Assembly: GCA_963719885.1 (NCBI GenBank)
Contig: CAVRDP010000029.1
Span: 88,509 to 152,508, forward strand
Source: JANXQG01 sp963719885
GTDB taxonomy: Bacteria; Planctomycetota; Planctomycetia; Pirellulales; Thermoguttaceae
Length of the DNA: 64,000 bases
Reading direction: 5' to 3'
The notes beneath the pieces were generated by a model. The model saw only the letters and a list, made by a program, of their open reading frames with translations, made no database searches and had not been told where the DNA came from. The position numbers and the translations under genes are program-made. How positions within the stretch are numbered: the first letter of the stretch is position 1; each line of letters begins with the position of its first letter. This document shows positions 47,584 through 56,081 of this stretch, piece by piece.

Positions 47584-47996
47584 CAGAGTGACCTTTGCAT
47601 GCGAAAAATCGCCTAGGTTTTGCCGACGTATCGGTGTTATCGGTTTGGGTGGCAACGATCTTGAGAATTGCCGGAAGTTGGCCGGATCTTTGGGATAGGT
47701 ATGAATGTGGGGACCATGATCGGTGTGGTTGCTCGTTTCGATCCACAGGCGTACTGGCCGGTGATTGCCAGATCCCCTCGGCCCCTGAAAGAAATAGCCG
47801 GATCGGCACGCGCTGGGGGTTTCGGAGCTCAACGGCGGTTTCCCCGGACTTTGAAGCAAGAACCGGAAAATCGGTAAAATCGCCACGGCTGCCCTGCCGA
47901 TAACTCTTATGAGCACCCGCGGCCGGGCACGTGATGGAGGCCATCGATCTCCACAACTTGGGGGGCGACACTCATTTTTGCAGAAACCAACCCACC
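47584..47996. other. 413-bp intergenic stretch, no gene or repeat seen
   Basis: Lies between the divergent genes at 47583 and 47997. No long inverted repeat and no member of the short palindrome family is visible. It presumably holds both promoters, but no clear pair of boxes could be chosen. Confidence 0.35.
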
Positions 47997-48329
47997 ATGC
48001 AAGTCAAAGTCTACGTTCCAAAGATTATTGAAATTCCCAGTGAGTTTCTCCCCGCCTTGGCAAAACGCGCCGCCGACAGCCTCGGTGAAAAGGCCAAGGA
48101 CGTCTCCGCCACCCGTGGTCACTTGGTGCGCCAGGCAATTCAGGACGGACTGCTGAGGGAGATGGACGAATTGATCGGCGAGGACGGCACGGTCGATCTG
48201 ATCTGTGACCCGGCCATGGAGAGTCCGCTGGAACTGGAGAACCGCACGCTGACGCTCTCCGAATTGCTGGAAGCATTGCAGTACAAGCGAAGCTGGTCCG
48301 GGATGAACGGCAAATCGGAGGTCGCCTGA
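47997..48329 (+). CDS. Hypothetical protein (110 residues)
   Basis: MQVKVYVPKIIEIPSEFLPA then helical segments ending with LTLSELLEALQYKRSWSGMN. Small acidic soluble protein without signal or membrane span. The N-terminal strand followed by amphipathic helices (HLVRQAIQDGLLREMDELIG) resembles small regulators of addiction-type modules, but no motif allows a call. Start ATG 47997 chosen because the upstream extension looks non-coding. Confidence 0.5.
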   Translation: MQVKVYVPKIIEIPSEFLPALAKRAADSLGEKAKDVSATRGHLVRQAIQDGLLREMDELIGEDGTVDLICDPAMESPLELENRTLTLSELLEALQYKRSWSGMNGKSEVA

Positions 48330-48408
48330 GAACGTGCGGGCGGTGCGATTTTCCCAGCCCTCGTCCCCCAGCGGGCCTTGGGCTTAATGCGGGACTCGAA
48401 CGCCGTAG

Positions 48409-48574
48409 AAAATTTGGCATGGTTCAAACCAGGGTAACACTTCGGTGGCCGGGTTCTGTAGGGAACGGACTCCGTGCCGTTCTGGAACACGCGGAACGGC
48501 ACGGAGTCCGTTCCCTACAGAACCTCGCGACGCGTTACCCTGCAGGCCCACAAGTTGAACCATGCCGAAAATTT
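48409..48574. repeat. Large hairpin element with a perfect 29-bp stem
   Basis: Inner arms GTTCTGTAGGGAACGGACTC... (48453-48481) and complement (48495-48523) pair perfectly over 29 bp with a 13-nt loop. Outer imperfect arms (AAAATTTGGCATGGTTCAA at 48409 and TTGAACCATGCCGAAAATTT ending 48574, plus AGGGTAAC/GTTACCCT) extend the symmetry to 166 bp. The inner TGTAGGGAACGG resembles the GTAGGGTG-ended elements. It fills most of the gap between two small genes. Confidence 0.9.
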
Positions 48575-48672
48575 GGACTTGGTTGCCCGGCGATCGCCGA
48601 CTGTTGGCAGTCGGCGCGGCGTCGTGCGCACCATCGATTCTTCCCGTCGTGTCTCAGCAATAAGGAACTACC

Positions 48673-49119
48673 ATGAGCAGTCCTGGGTTTCCTCCGCGGA
48701 ACAATAAGCCGGCCGCCACCCCGGCCGGCAACAAGGGCCTACAGCAGAAATTGCGCGTGCCGTCCTTGGACGGCACCGCACGGACGGTGGCGCCAAGTAT
48801 TGCCATGCCCCAGGCAAGAACGGAGCTTCGGGAACTGCTCGCCGGCGACAGTTCGCTGTGCGTGCAGCGGCGAGCATCCGCAATCCCAATGCGACCGAAC
48901 GCCAATGCGGGGCCGGGCGCATCCGGTTCTGGTGTCCAGCCGCAGGCTGAATCTCCGGCCACGTTCTCCGGCCGACAGGGAGCAGAGACTCAAAATCCAC
49001 CGCCACGCGCGGCTGCCGACAATGGGGATCTGGCCTGCGTGATCGACGCCTGGCCCGCCTTGTCGCGCAACATCCGGGCAGCCATCTGCGCCATGATTCG
49101 CGAGGCAACTTGTAAATAA
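48673..49119 (+). CDS. Hypothetical protein (148 residues), low-complexity with a C-terminal helical motif
   Basis: Pro/Ala/Gly/Ser-rich, apparently disordered over about 115 residues, ending in DLACVIDAWPALSRNIRAAI, a helical phrase (L-x-x-V-x-A-W-P-x-L) that I associate with short proteins near planctomycete recombinases and plasmid genes. It precedes the convergent RDD-DUF58 gene by 22 bp. No Shine-Dalgarno is obvious at ATG 48673. Function unknown. Confidence 0.5.
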   Translation: MSSPGFPPRNNKPAATPAGNKGLQQKLRVPSLDGTARTVAPSIAMPQARTELRELLAGDSSLCVQRRASAIPMRPNANAGPGASGSGVQPQAESPATFSGRQGAETQNPPPRAAADNGDLACVIDAWPALSRNIRAAICAMIREATCK

Positions 49120-49141
49120 TCCGCGTTAAGTAGTTTAACAG

Positions 49142-50305
49142 CTACAGCAGATGCCGGGCCTTGATCTCCAGGTAGCGATTCACCAGCGGAGCGGTCATCT
49201 GTTCCGGGAAAACGTCCACCGACAATACGCCCTTGCTGTGCAAGTCAGTCAGCACCTGATGCCGCCAGGCGATGATGTCGGCGGCGGCCGCATAACGCCA
49301 AAGCTGCTGCGCATCGGGCTGGTCCTGGGCGACGGCGTCGAAAAGGCGGTGATCGCGCAAGAGGACCGCCAGCGGCAAGTGTCGCCCCACCAGGTTCGAA
49401 AGGTAACGATCGAACTCCGCGGCATTCACTTCGTCGATGATGCTCGTGATCAGGACCACCAGCGACCGCTTGCGGCAATGCCCGTTCAAATAGCGGAAGG
49501 CGTGGTCGTAAGGCGTTTCGACGAGGCGCGGAAAGCGATCGAATGAGGCGTGCAGCAGGCGGTTCATCTGCCGCATGCCGCCCCGCGGAGGAACAAAGCA
49601 GTCGATGTCGTCGGCGAAATGGATCAGTCCTACCTGGTCGCCCTGACGCAAGGCCACGTAGCTGAGCATGAGCATGGCGTTGAGCGCATGGTCCAAAAGG
49701 GTCAGCGCGGCCGACTCGTTGGTCATCAACCGTCCGCCATCGATGAGGAACACGATCTGCTGGCATTGGGTGGCCTGGTAATCGCGGACGATGAGCTTGT
49801 TGCGCCGCGCGGTCGCCCGCCAATCGATCCACTTGTGATTGTCGTCGACCGTGTAGTCGCGCAGCCGTTCGAATTCGTGGTCCTGGCCGATTTTCCGCGT
49901 CCGCCGCACCCCCAGCGGCATGGCATCGACGACGCGCAGTACGTTCCGCAGCACGGCCTGCCAGGCACGGATCGGCTGGCCGTGGACAGTGACGACGCGA
50001 ATGCGCATGGCGCGTTTGCCCAGCGTCTGGCCGTTCCACACCGCTTCCAGCAGGCCGCCGTAGAACCAATGGACGAGGAAGAGGATGACGAAGTAGAGAC
50101 CAAAGAAGCTACCGAACAGCCCCAGGGAACCCAAAGCGAATCCCATCATCCAAAAAGCAAGCGAAAGCAGCAAGGCTTGGACGACCAGGTCGATCAAGTA
50201 GGCCGGCACGCGCCGCGCCGGCCCCGCCAGCCAATAGCGAAAGGAGATGTTCTCCGGGGTAACGATCTTCACCAACGTATCGATCTGGTTGCCACGACCG
50301 TTCAT
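49142..50305 (-). CDS. RDD-DUF58 fusion protein
   Basis: Residues about 15-130 form an RDD membrane domain (FRYWLAGPARRVPAYLIDLV, LGKRAMRIRVVTVHGQPI). Then, after LRVVDAMPL, the chain passes directly into the core of a DUF58/von Willebrand-like protein: GVRRTRKIGQDHEFERLRDY, DDNHKWIDWRATARRNKLIV, QIVFLIDGGRLM, to the end. In other planctomycetes these are two separate genes of one cluster with MoxR and DUF4129 genes; the N-terminal half of DUF58 is missing here. A deletion joining the two genes in frame is the simplest reading. 387 residues. Confidence 0.85.
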   Translation of the reverse strand: MNGRGNQIDTLVKIVTPENISFRYWLAGPARRVPAYLIDLVVQALLLSLAFWMMGFALGSLGLFGSFFGLYFVILFLVHWFYGGLLEAVWNGQTLGKRAMRIRVVTVHGQPIRAWQAVLRNVLRVVDAMPLGVRRTRKIGQDHEFERLRDYTVDDNHKWIDWRATARRNKLIVRDYQATQCQQIVFLIDGGRLMTNESAALTLLDHALNAMLMLSYVALRQGDQVGLIHFADDIDCFVPPRGGMRQMNRLLHASFDRFPRLVETPYDHAFRYLNGHCRKRSLVVLITSIIDEVNAAEFDRYLSNLVGRHLPLAVLLRDHRLFDAVAQDQPDAQQLWRYAAAADIIAWRHQVLTDLHSKGVLSVDVFPEQMTAPLVNRYLEIKARHLL

Positions 50306-50393
50306 TTAGGCCATTATGGGAAACGGGATGGCGACCCGCAAGCCGCTGGGTACCCTTCCTTTGCAAGCCCCGAGGCATTACAATAGTGTCACT

Positions 50394-51416
50394 ATGCCAT
50401 TAATCATCCTGCGGTGTATCTTCACCCTGGCCATGGCCGGGCTGGCGGTGACGATCATCAATGCGAGTACCTTCCCCAAACAGCCCGAGTGGCTCGCCTG
50501 GGCCGTCTTGGGTGGATTGCTTTCGCTTGCCGGGGGGGTTGTGGCGATCGACCTCGGTATCCGCCGCAAGCAGCTTGACGTGATCTCCTCGGTCTACTTC
50601 GGGCTGATCGTCGGCATGTTCTTGGCCTACATCGCGCAACTGGTGATCGAACCCCTGATACCGGCTTGGCTGGACAAAACCAGCCAAGGCTGGATCCAAC
50701 TGGTCTTGGGGTTGGTGCTCTGCTATACCTGCATCAGCCTGCTCTTGCAGACCAAGGACGACTTCCGCTTCGTGATCCCCTACGTCGAATTCGCCCGCGA
50801 GATCAAAGGTACCCGGCCTTGCATCCTCGACACCAGCGTCATCATCGACGGCCGCATCGCCGACATCGTCGACACGCAGATCATCGACGGCCTGTTGGTA
50901 ATTCCCAAGTTCGTGATCAACGAGTTGCAGGGAATCGCCGATAGCTCCGACCGCATCCGCCGCAGCCGGGGACGCCGCGGACTGGACATCCTCAATCGGC
51001 TCCGCGAGAGCAAGACCATCGACGTGCAGATTTTCGAGCGCGAGCTGCCGGAATTTGGCGAACAGCCGGTCGATTTGAAGCTCGTGGCCCTGGCCCGGCA
51101 CCTCAGCGGCAAACTGGTTACCAACGATTACAACCTGAACAAGGTGGCCCAGCTTCAAGACGTGGCGGTGATCAATCTCAACGATCTGGCCAATGCCATG
51201 AAGCCCTCGTTTTTGCCCGGCGAGCAGATCAGCGTGCGCGTCGTCAAGGCGGGCGAAGAGCATGGTCAGGGCATCGGTTACCTTGACGATGGCACCATGG
51301 TGGTGATCGAGAACGGACGCGAGCACATCGGGCAGCAGGTGACGGTCGCCGTGACCAGCGTCATTCAGAAGAGTGCCGGACGAATGGTTTTCGGGCGTTT
51401 CGACAGCGGCAAATAA
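50394..51416 (+). CDS. PIN-TRAM membrane protein (YacL-like)
   Basis: 340 residues. Four hydrophobic segments (ILRCIFTLAMAGLAVTIINA to LVLCYTCISLLLQ) are followed by a PIN nuclease domain with ILDTSVIIDGRIADIVD, KFVINELQGIADSSD and LVTNDYNLNKVA (the acidic metal-binding residues), and a TRAM RNA-binding domain (KAGEEHGQGIGYLDDGTMVV). Family members are conserved in Gram-positives and planctomycetes; a role as membrane-bound RNase is inferred from the domains. Start ATG 50394. Confidence 0.9.
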   Translation: MPLIILRCIFTLAMAGLAVTIINASTFPKQPEWLAWAVLGGLLSLAGGVVAIDLGIRRKQLDVISSVYFGLIVGMFLAYIAQLVIEPLIPAWLDKTSQGWIQLVLGLVLCYTCISLLLQTKDDFRFVIPYVEFAREIKGTRPCILDTSVIIDGRIADIVDTQIIDGLLVIPKFVINELQGIADSSDRIRRSRGRRGLDILNRLRESKTIDVQIFERELPEFGEQPVDLKLVALARHLSGKLVTNDYNLNKVAQLQDVAVINLNDLANAMKPSFLPGEQISVRVVKAGEEHGQGIGYLDDGTMVVIENGREHIGQQVTVAVTSVIQKSAGRMVFGRFDSGK

Positions 51417-51456
51417 AAAAAGAGACCCGCGGAACATCGCCCACGAGTCTCTGGCC
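51411..51456 (-). terminator. Rho-independent terminator of the Cys-rich lipoprotein gene
   Basis: On the minus strand AGAGACTCGTGGGCGATGTT closes with GGTCTCT followed by a run of T (complement of AAATAAAAAAAGAGAC at 51411-51426). It lies 22 bp after the leftward gene stop. It also overlaps the end of the convergent PIN-TRAM gene. Confidence 0.7.
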
Positions 51457-51477
51457 CCCCGGAAAATTTTGCGGTTC

Positions 51478-52083
51478 TTAGCGCTGGTAATTATCGTTCG
51501 GAGGCTGTCGGCTGGCCTTCGTCGGCGCTTTCGGGGCCGGCGTGGGCTCCAGCGTCGGATCATCCTGGACGGGCACTCCGTCGGGCACCGGCGAGGCCTC
51601 ACCGCCTTCGTGCCCGCCGCCGTGATTGCAACTCGCGCACCCGCCGCGACCGGTCCAATGGCCGTTACCGTTGCACGGATCGTGGCAGGCTGGCGGATCG
51701 CTGATCCCTTCTCCCCAGTAGGTATCGCCACAGCGCGGGCCGCACCAAGTGCCGCAATAGAAGAGTCTTCCGATCCAGCGGAAGGGATGGAAGCAGAAGT
51801 TGCTCTGGCAGCAACCGCAGCAATCATCGCCACATCCACCGCATCCACCGCAATCGCCGCGAGGGCCGCAGGTGCCGCATCCCTCGCAGTCGTCGGAGCA
51901 GACGCGTTCGCGAGAAGGCCGGCGAACCGGTCCGCAAGTCGGTCCGCAGTCGTCCTCGCATCGGCCGCAGCTCTCGCATCCGCGGCCGCATCCGCAACCT
52001 CCGTCGCGCAAGAATCCGCAGCACCCGGACGACGATAATAGAATCCCACACCCCAGGGCTATTAGCCACAACGTTCCACGCAT
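51478..52083 (-). CDS. Cysteine-rich lipoprotein
   Basis: MRGTLWLIALGCGILLSSSG then Cys: a lipobox (LLSSSGC) places it in a membrane as a lipoprotein. The next 150 residues hold more than 30 cysteines, largely as CGxC, CxxCG and CDDCCGCC motifs between Gly and Arg, then a Pro/Thr-rich tail. I know of no matching domain. Possible roles are a disulfide-stabilised cell-surface protein or metal binding; comparable Cys-rich surface proteins are reported in planctomycetes. The paired T-run hairpin downstream supports a real transcript. Confidence 0.75.
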   Translation of the reverse strand: MRGTLWLIALGCGILLSSSGCCGFLRDGGCGCGRGCESCGRCEDDCGPTCGPVRRPSRERVCSDDCEGCGTCGPRGDCGGCGGCGDDCCGCCQSNFCFHPFRWIGRLFYCGTWCGPRCGDTYWGEGISDPPACHDPCNGNGHWTGRGGCASCNHGGGHEGGEASPVPDGVPVQDDPTLEPTPAPKAPTKASRQPPNDNYQR

Positions 52084-52250
52084 CGGTTATTCTCCTTTCC
52101 CTTGTCTATAAATCGTTATCGGCAGAATATTCCGAAAAATCGAGCTAACCCCTACGACCCGAAGCTTCCAAAGAGTTGCCCCGGCTTCCCAGGTCCCATA
52201 GGGGCCCACCCTGCTTCGGGTGCCTCCGGAAATCACGCAAAGCTAGTTAG

Positions 52251-52275
52251 CAGACACGCTCCGTGTGCCTGCTAC
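52251..52275. repeat. C-type repeat upstream of ribBA
   Basis: GACACGCTCCGTGTGCC followed by TGCTAC, related to the unit at 20023-20046. It lies about 75 bp before the ribBA start, between the divergent lipoprotein and ribBA genes. No FMN riboswitch consensus is visible in this gap. Confidence 0.6.
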
Positions 52276-52351
52276 TTTCGGACTTGCCCTGACATCCGCC
52301 GCCTCGAAAGCCTATAATGTCTTGATAAGCAGGGCCTCCACGAGGCACCGA

Positions 52352-53593
52352 ATGACGGTTATCCGGCCCAAAATTCAAGACGAGAAGAGCGTGTCGAAGC
52401 GATTGTCGAGTATTGAGGCCGCGGTAGACGCCCTCCGCCGCGGCGAGATTGTCATCGCGATGGATGCCGAAGATCGCGAAAATGAAGGCGATTTTATCTG
52501 CGCAGCCGAAAAGGTTACTCCGGCAATCATCAATTTCATGCTCAATGGCCGAGGGCAACTTTGCATGCCCTTGCTGCCGGAACTCAGCCGGCGACTCGAT
52601 CTCTACCCCATGGTGGAGGATAATACGGCCCCCTTGCGAACGAACTTCACGGTTCCCGTGGATCACATCAGCGCTCGAACGGGCATTACAGCTCAGGAGC
52701 GAGCCACCACCATCTTGGCCATCTTGGATCCCGCGAGCAAGCCGAGCGATTTCGTCCGTCCGGGGCACCTCTTTCCGCTGATTGCCAAAGAAGGCGGCGT
52801 ACTCCGCCGGGCTGGTCATACTGAGGCCGCCGTGGATTTGGCCCGCATGGCGGGACTCCAACCGGCGGGCGTGCTTTGTGAAGTGCTGGCTGACGACGGC
52901 CACCGCGCCAACCGCGACCAGCTCTATGCCCTCGCCAAGAAGCACGAGTTGCAGATCATCACCATCGAGCAACTTATTCAGCATCGCCGCAAGAGCGAGA
53001 AGCTGGTCTATCGCAAGGCCGAGGCCGATTTTCCCAATCGCTACGGTTCGGGCCGGCTGATCGGCTACGGGGTCCGCTATGAAGACCAGGAGCCGCTTGC
53101 CATCGTGCTCGGGGATCTCCAGGGCATGGCGGCGCCCCTGGTGCGGCTACATTCCTCCTGCTTCACCGGCGACCTGCTGGCTTCCATGCGTTGCGATTGC
53201 GGTGACCAGTTGCGAATGGCCATGGAGATGATGAGCGACGAGGGATGCGGCGTGTTGGTTTACTTGCCGCAGGAGGGCCGCGGCATTGGCCTGATCGAGA
53301 AGATCAAGGCCTATCATCTGCAAGACCAAGGCATGGATACCGTCGAGGCCAACTTGGCTCTGGGCCATCAAGCCGATAGCCGCGATTACGGCGTCGGCAT
53401 CCAAATCCTCAAGGATCTGGGCATCTGCCGCGTCCGCTTGCTGACGAACAACCCCAAGAAGACCGACGCCTTCATCTACGGCGGCTTCGATCTGGAGGTC
53501 GTCGATCAGGTGCCGATCATCGGCCCCGTCCACGAGCACAACCGCCGCTATATCGACACGAAGCGCGACAAGATGGGCCACAAACTGCCATAG
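52352..53593 (+). CDS. ribBA: Bifunctional DHBP synthase / GTP cyclohydrolase II
   Basis: Two first steps of riboflavin synthesis in one chain. Residues 1-205: DHBP synthase with MDAEDRENEGDFICAAEKVT, ARTGITAQERATTI, and RPGHLFPLIAKEGGVLRRAG plus HTEAAVDLARMAGL. Residues 206-413: GTP cyclohydrolase II with HSSCFTGDLLASMRCDCGDQ (zinc cysteines) and VYLPQEGRGIGLIEK. Start ATG 52352; length 413 is normal. Intact and free of insertions. Confidence 0.96.
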   Translation: MTVIRPKIQDEKSVSKRLSSIEAAVDALRRGEIVIAMDAEDRENEGDFICAAEKVTPAIINFMLNGRGQLCMPLLPELSRRLDLYPMVEDNTAPLRTNFTVPVDHISARTGITAQERATTILAILDPASKPSDFVRPGHLFPLIAKEGGVLRRAGHTEAAVDLARMAGLQPAGVLCEVLADDGHRANRDQLYALAKKHELQIITIEQLIQHRRKSEKLVYRKAEADFPNRYGSGRLIGYGVRYEDQEPLAIVLGDLQGMAAPLVRLHSSCFTGDLLASMRCDCGDQLRMAMEMMSDEGCGVLVYLPQEGRGIGLIEKIKAYHLQDQGMDTVEANLALGHQADSRDYGVGIQILKDLGICRVRLLTNNPKKTDAFIYGGFDLEVVDQVPIIGPVHEHNRRYIDTKRDKMGHKLP

Positions 53594-53670
53594 GGGGAAA
53601 GGATGAAGGCGGAAGGATGAAGGATGAGGGATGAAGAATACCTTCCTTATTCATCCTTCCTCCTTCCTCC
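53594..53670. repeat. AAGGATG run forming a hairpin after ribBA
   Basis: GGATGAAGGATGAGGGATGA faces TTCATCCTTCCTCCTTCCTC, so the purine repeat and its pyrimidine complement can fold together. It sits between convergent ribBA and the secreted-protein gene and may act as a bidirectional terminator built from a mobile microsatellite. Confidence 0.6.
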
Positions 53671-54429
53671 TTACTTCCCTTGCCTGTATTCGCCCAAGGA
53701 AACGCTGCGGAAGTTTTGCAGGTGCTCGCGGACTTCCGCCAGGCGATTCATGTCGGCCGAATCGAGTTCCGCGGCCAGTTGATGGCGGCTGCTGACCTTG
53801 ATCGGCGCGGCCTTGGGGTTCAGGATCGCGGTCAGGTGTACTTCCTTGGCCACTCCCTGGCGGCGCTGGATGGCCTCGTTGAGCATCATCCGCGCAAAGG
53901 GCGGCCACGATTTCGGGTTGAGCGTGTGGTTGAACTTCGCGTACCAGTCCGAGAATTCACGATATTGGGCTGCCACGGCCCCATCCGTGGCTTGTATCCG
54001 GGCCTGATAGGTGATCGAATCGCTCTTCAACGTCAATTCCGAACTCGGGTGGTCGAACGTTTCTTGGAACGACGGATCGGCCAGCCATTGGATGTTCGGG
54101 TTGGGATGACCGGCCAGGCGTTGCTTGGCGCGATTGACGAAGGCCTGGACATCGCCGGTGGAGATTTCGCTCCGCAGGCGGCGGCTGAGATCGAGAAGAA
54201 TGAACCGCCGATGCGCCTGGTCGAAGACTATGACCTCGGACGGTTCGTTGAGAAAATCGTAGACCAGTCCCTCGTGGAAGATCGTCACGCCTTGGCTTTG
54301 CGGTTGGGACTGCCCTTCGACAAAGACCGTGTTGTCGACGCGGAAATCGGCGGCCCGGGCCGCCTCAGTGGCCAGGGCCGTAGCGGAAAAGAAGAACATC
54401 GCCGTAGCGAGCACACGATACGTAGGCAT
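53671..54429 (-). CDS. Secreted protein of unknown function
   Basis: ATG 54429 starts MPTYRVLATAMFFFSATALA, a signal peptide with likely cleavage after ARA. The mature 225 residues (FRVDNTVFVEGQSQPQSQGV, FHEGLVYDFLNEPSEVIVFD) contain VFDxxxRRFILLDLSRRLRS and mixed alpha/beta segments. I recall similar hypothetical proteins from planctomycetes but no function. The upstream open frame is rejected since it has no Shine-Dalgarno and no relation. Confidence 0.7.
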   Translation of the reverse strand: MPTYRVLATAMFFFSATALATEAARAADFRVDNTVFVEGQSQPQSQGVTIFHEGLVYDFLNEPSEVIVFDQAHRRFILLDLSRRLRSEISTGDVQAFVNRAKQRLAGHPNPNIQWLADPSFQETFDHPSSELTLKSDSITYQARIQATDGAVAAQYREFSDWYAKFNHTLNPKSWPPFARMMLNEAIQRRQGVAKEVHLTAILNPKAAPIKVSSRHQLAAELDSADMNRLAEVREHLQNFRSVSLGEYRQGK

Positions 54430-54718
54430 GGGACGTCTCGGGTGAATTAGGGTTGCATGTTTGGCCCCGGCGCTTGCGCCGGGAAACATTTTCAGCGGGA
54501 GGATACTGAACTTTGGGGGCGCGTGTAAAGGGAGAAAACCGCGAAATTCGTCCGTTCCGCCAAACGAGGGAGTATTCCTGAACCGGCGTTGAATTTTGGC
54601 CGATACCTTGTTGACACGCGGCCAGCCGGCTGATAGTTTACTGGTTTGGCCTGTTTGACTTGGCGGGCGAAAGCTGGGATAATAATTCCGGCGAAAGTCG
54701 CTGCCGGTCACTTCCGAC

Positions 54719-54791
<73 letters not shown>

Positions 54792-54794
54792 CTT

Positions 54795-54823
54795 CACAAC
54801 CCCTTGCAAAACAAGGGGTTGTG
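54795..54823 (+). terminator. Terminator after tRNA-Ala
   Basis: CACAACCCCTTG and CAAGGGGTTGTG form a perfect 12-bp stem with loop CAAAA, followed by TCGTTTCTT. Placement 3 bp behind the tRNA fits termination of the tRNA transcript. Confidence 0.8.
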
Positions 54824-54929
54824 TCGTTTCTTGGCAGTGGGTCATGACAGTCGCTTGCCAAAATGCACAGGAAATGCACAATAACCTGAGCGGCTAAAAT
54901 CAGGGATCAACGAGCCGGGAGGGTGTATT

Positions 54930-56081
54930 ATGTCGAAACCGTGGTGGCGAAAGACAAACAAAGCGTGGTACGCGACGATCGATGGCAAGCAGGAATTGCT
55001 ATGCAAGGCAAAGTCGAAGTCCGATCGAAAGGGCCAAGACAAAGCCGCAGAGGAACTCCAGAAGTTGTTGGCTGTTCGCCAGAACATCGGCCACGATGCC
55101 ACTATCGCGGGAGTCCTGGAGGAATTTCTCGTATGGTCGCAGGCCAATCAAGCAGCCAACACCTATAAGTGGTACAAAGATCTCCTTCAGAGTTTCTTGG
55201 ATCACGCCACGGTCGCGTTCGTCCGGCAGTTGAAACCGATCCACATAACCAAGTGGCTCGATGACCATAAACCGGCGGGCAAGAAGCATGTCGGCTGGGG
55301 AGACGCAGGCCGACGTGGTGCCACCGTGGCCGTCAAGCGTGCGCTAAACTGGGGGGTCGAGCAGGGGTTGATCGAGAACAGCCCCCTGGATCGAGTGAAG
55401 CTCCCGTCGCCAACCAGCCGCAACGTGCTGATTTCGCCCGAGGATTACAAGAAGGTCCTCCGTGACGTGGACCGAGAGTTCCGACGCGTAATTCGTACCA
55501 TGCGGGCCACAGGATGCCGGCCTATCGAAGTGCGAACGGTCACGGCGGACGAGGTGAACCTGGAATTAGGCGCGTGGGTGTTCCCGGTCGGCCACCCAGC
55601 CAACAAGACTGGAAAACGAACAAAGCGACCGCGAGTGACATACCTACCAACGTCCATCATGAGGCTCATAAAGGCCCTGATAAAGCGTTATCCGACCGGC
55701 CCGTTGTTCAGAAACAAACTAGGGAACCCTTGGACTTGCGATGCCGTGCAGCTTCGGTGGAAACGCCTTCGCAAGAGACTCAGCCTTCCGGCCGGCACCT
55801 GCGCGTACGCGGTCCGGCACACGTACACCACCGATGGGCTCGAAGGTGGCGTACCGGTAGCGACGATGGCCGAACTGCTGGGGCACCGAAGTTTACGGAT
55901 GATCAGCGACCACTACGGTCACTTGGGCCAGAAATCGCAACACCTCCGCGACGCAGCAGAGAAAGCTGCCGTGGTCCGATCGTCAAATGGGAAGTCCGCA
56001 CCGGCGTCTGCCCAGCACGAGGCTTCTTTGCCCGCTGATGAGTCGCCTCCGGCGGCGGCTCAACAACCGCCGGGCAAGTGA
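54930..56081 (+). CDS. int: Tyrosine-type site-specific integrase
   Basis: 383 residues. N-terminal arm-binding and SAM-like core-binding parts (LEEFLVWSQANQAANTYKWY) precede the catalytic domain with RATGCRPIEVRTV (first Arg), a Lys-bearing beta region, RHTYTTDGLEG (H-x-x-R/Y box), LLGHRSLRMISDHYGH (His and the nucleophile Tyr). GGGAGGG lies before ATG 54930. Position next to tRNA-Ala marks it as the integrase of the element. Its 3' end overlaps the convergent excisionase-like gene by 179 bp. Confidence 0.93.
   Translation: MSKPWWRKTNKAWYATIDGKQELLCKAKSKSDRKGQDKAAEELQKLLAVRQNIGHDATIAGVLEEFLVWSQANQAANTYKWYKDLLQSFLDHATVAFVRQLKPIHITKWLDDHKPAGKKHVGWGDAGRRGATVAVKRALNWGVEQGLIENSPLDRVKLPSPTSRNVLISPEDYKKVLRDVDREFRRVIRTMRATGCRPIEVRTVTADEVNLELGAWVFPVGHPANKTGKRTKRPRVTYLPTSIMRLIKALIKRYPTGPLFRNKLGNPWTCDAVQLRWKRLRKRLSLPAGTCAYAVRHTYTTDGLEGGVPVATMAELLGHRSLRMISDHYGHLGQKSQHLRDAAEKAAVVRSSNGKSAPASAQHEASLPADESPPAAAQQPPGK

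Noticed and set aside
51373..52038. Ala-rich frame opposite the Cys-rich lipoprotein
   Set aside because: The lipoprotein strand has a lipobox and a matching terminator, while this frame has neither start signal nor family.
50400..52049. 549-codon frame antisense to the PIN-TRAM gene
   Set aside because: Crosses a convergent gene pair and a terminator; Ala/Asp/Val-rich composition typical of antisense frames in high-GC DNA.
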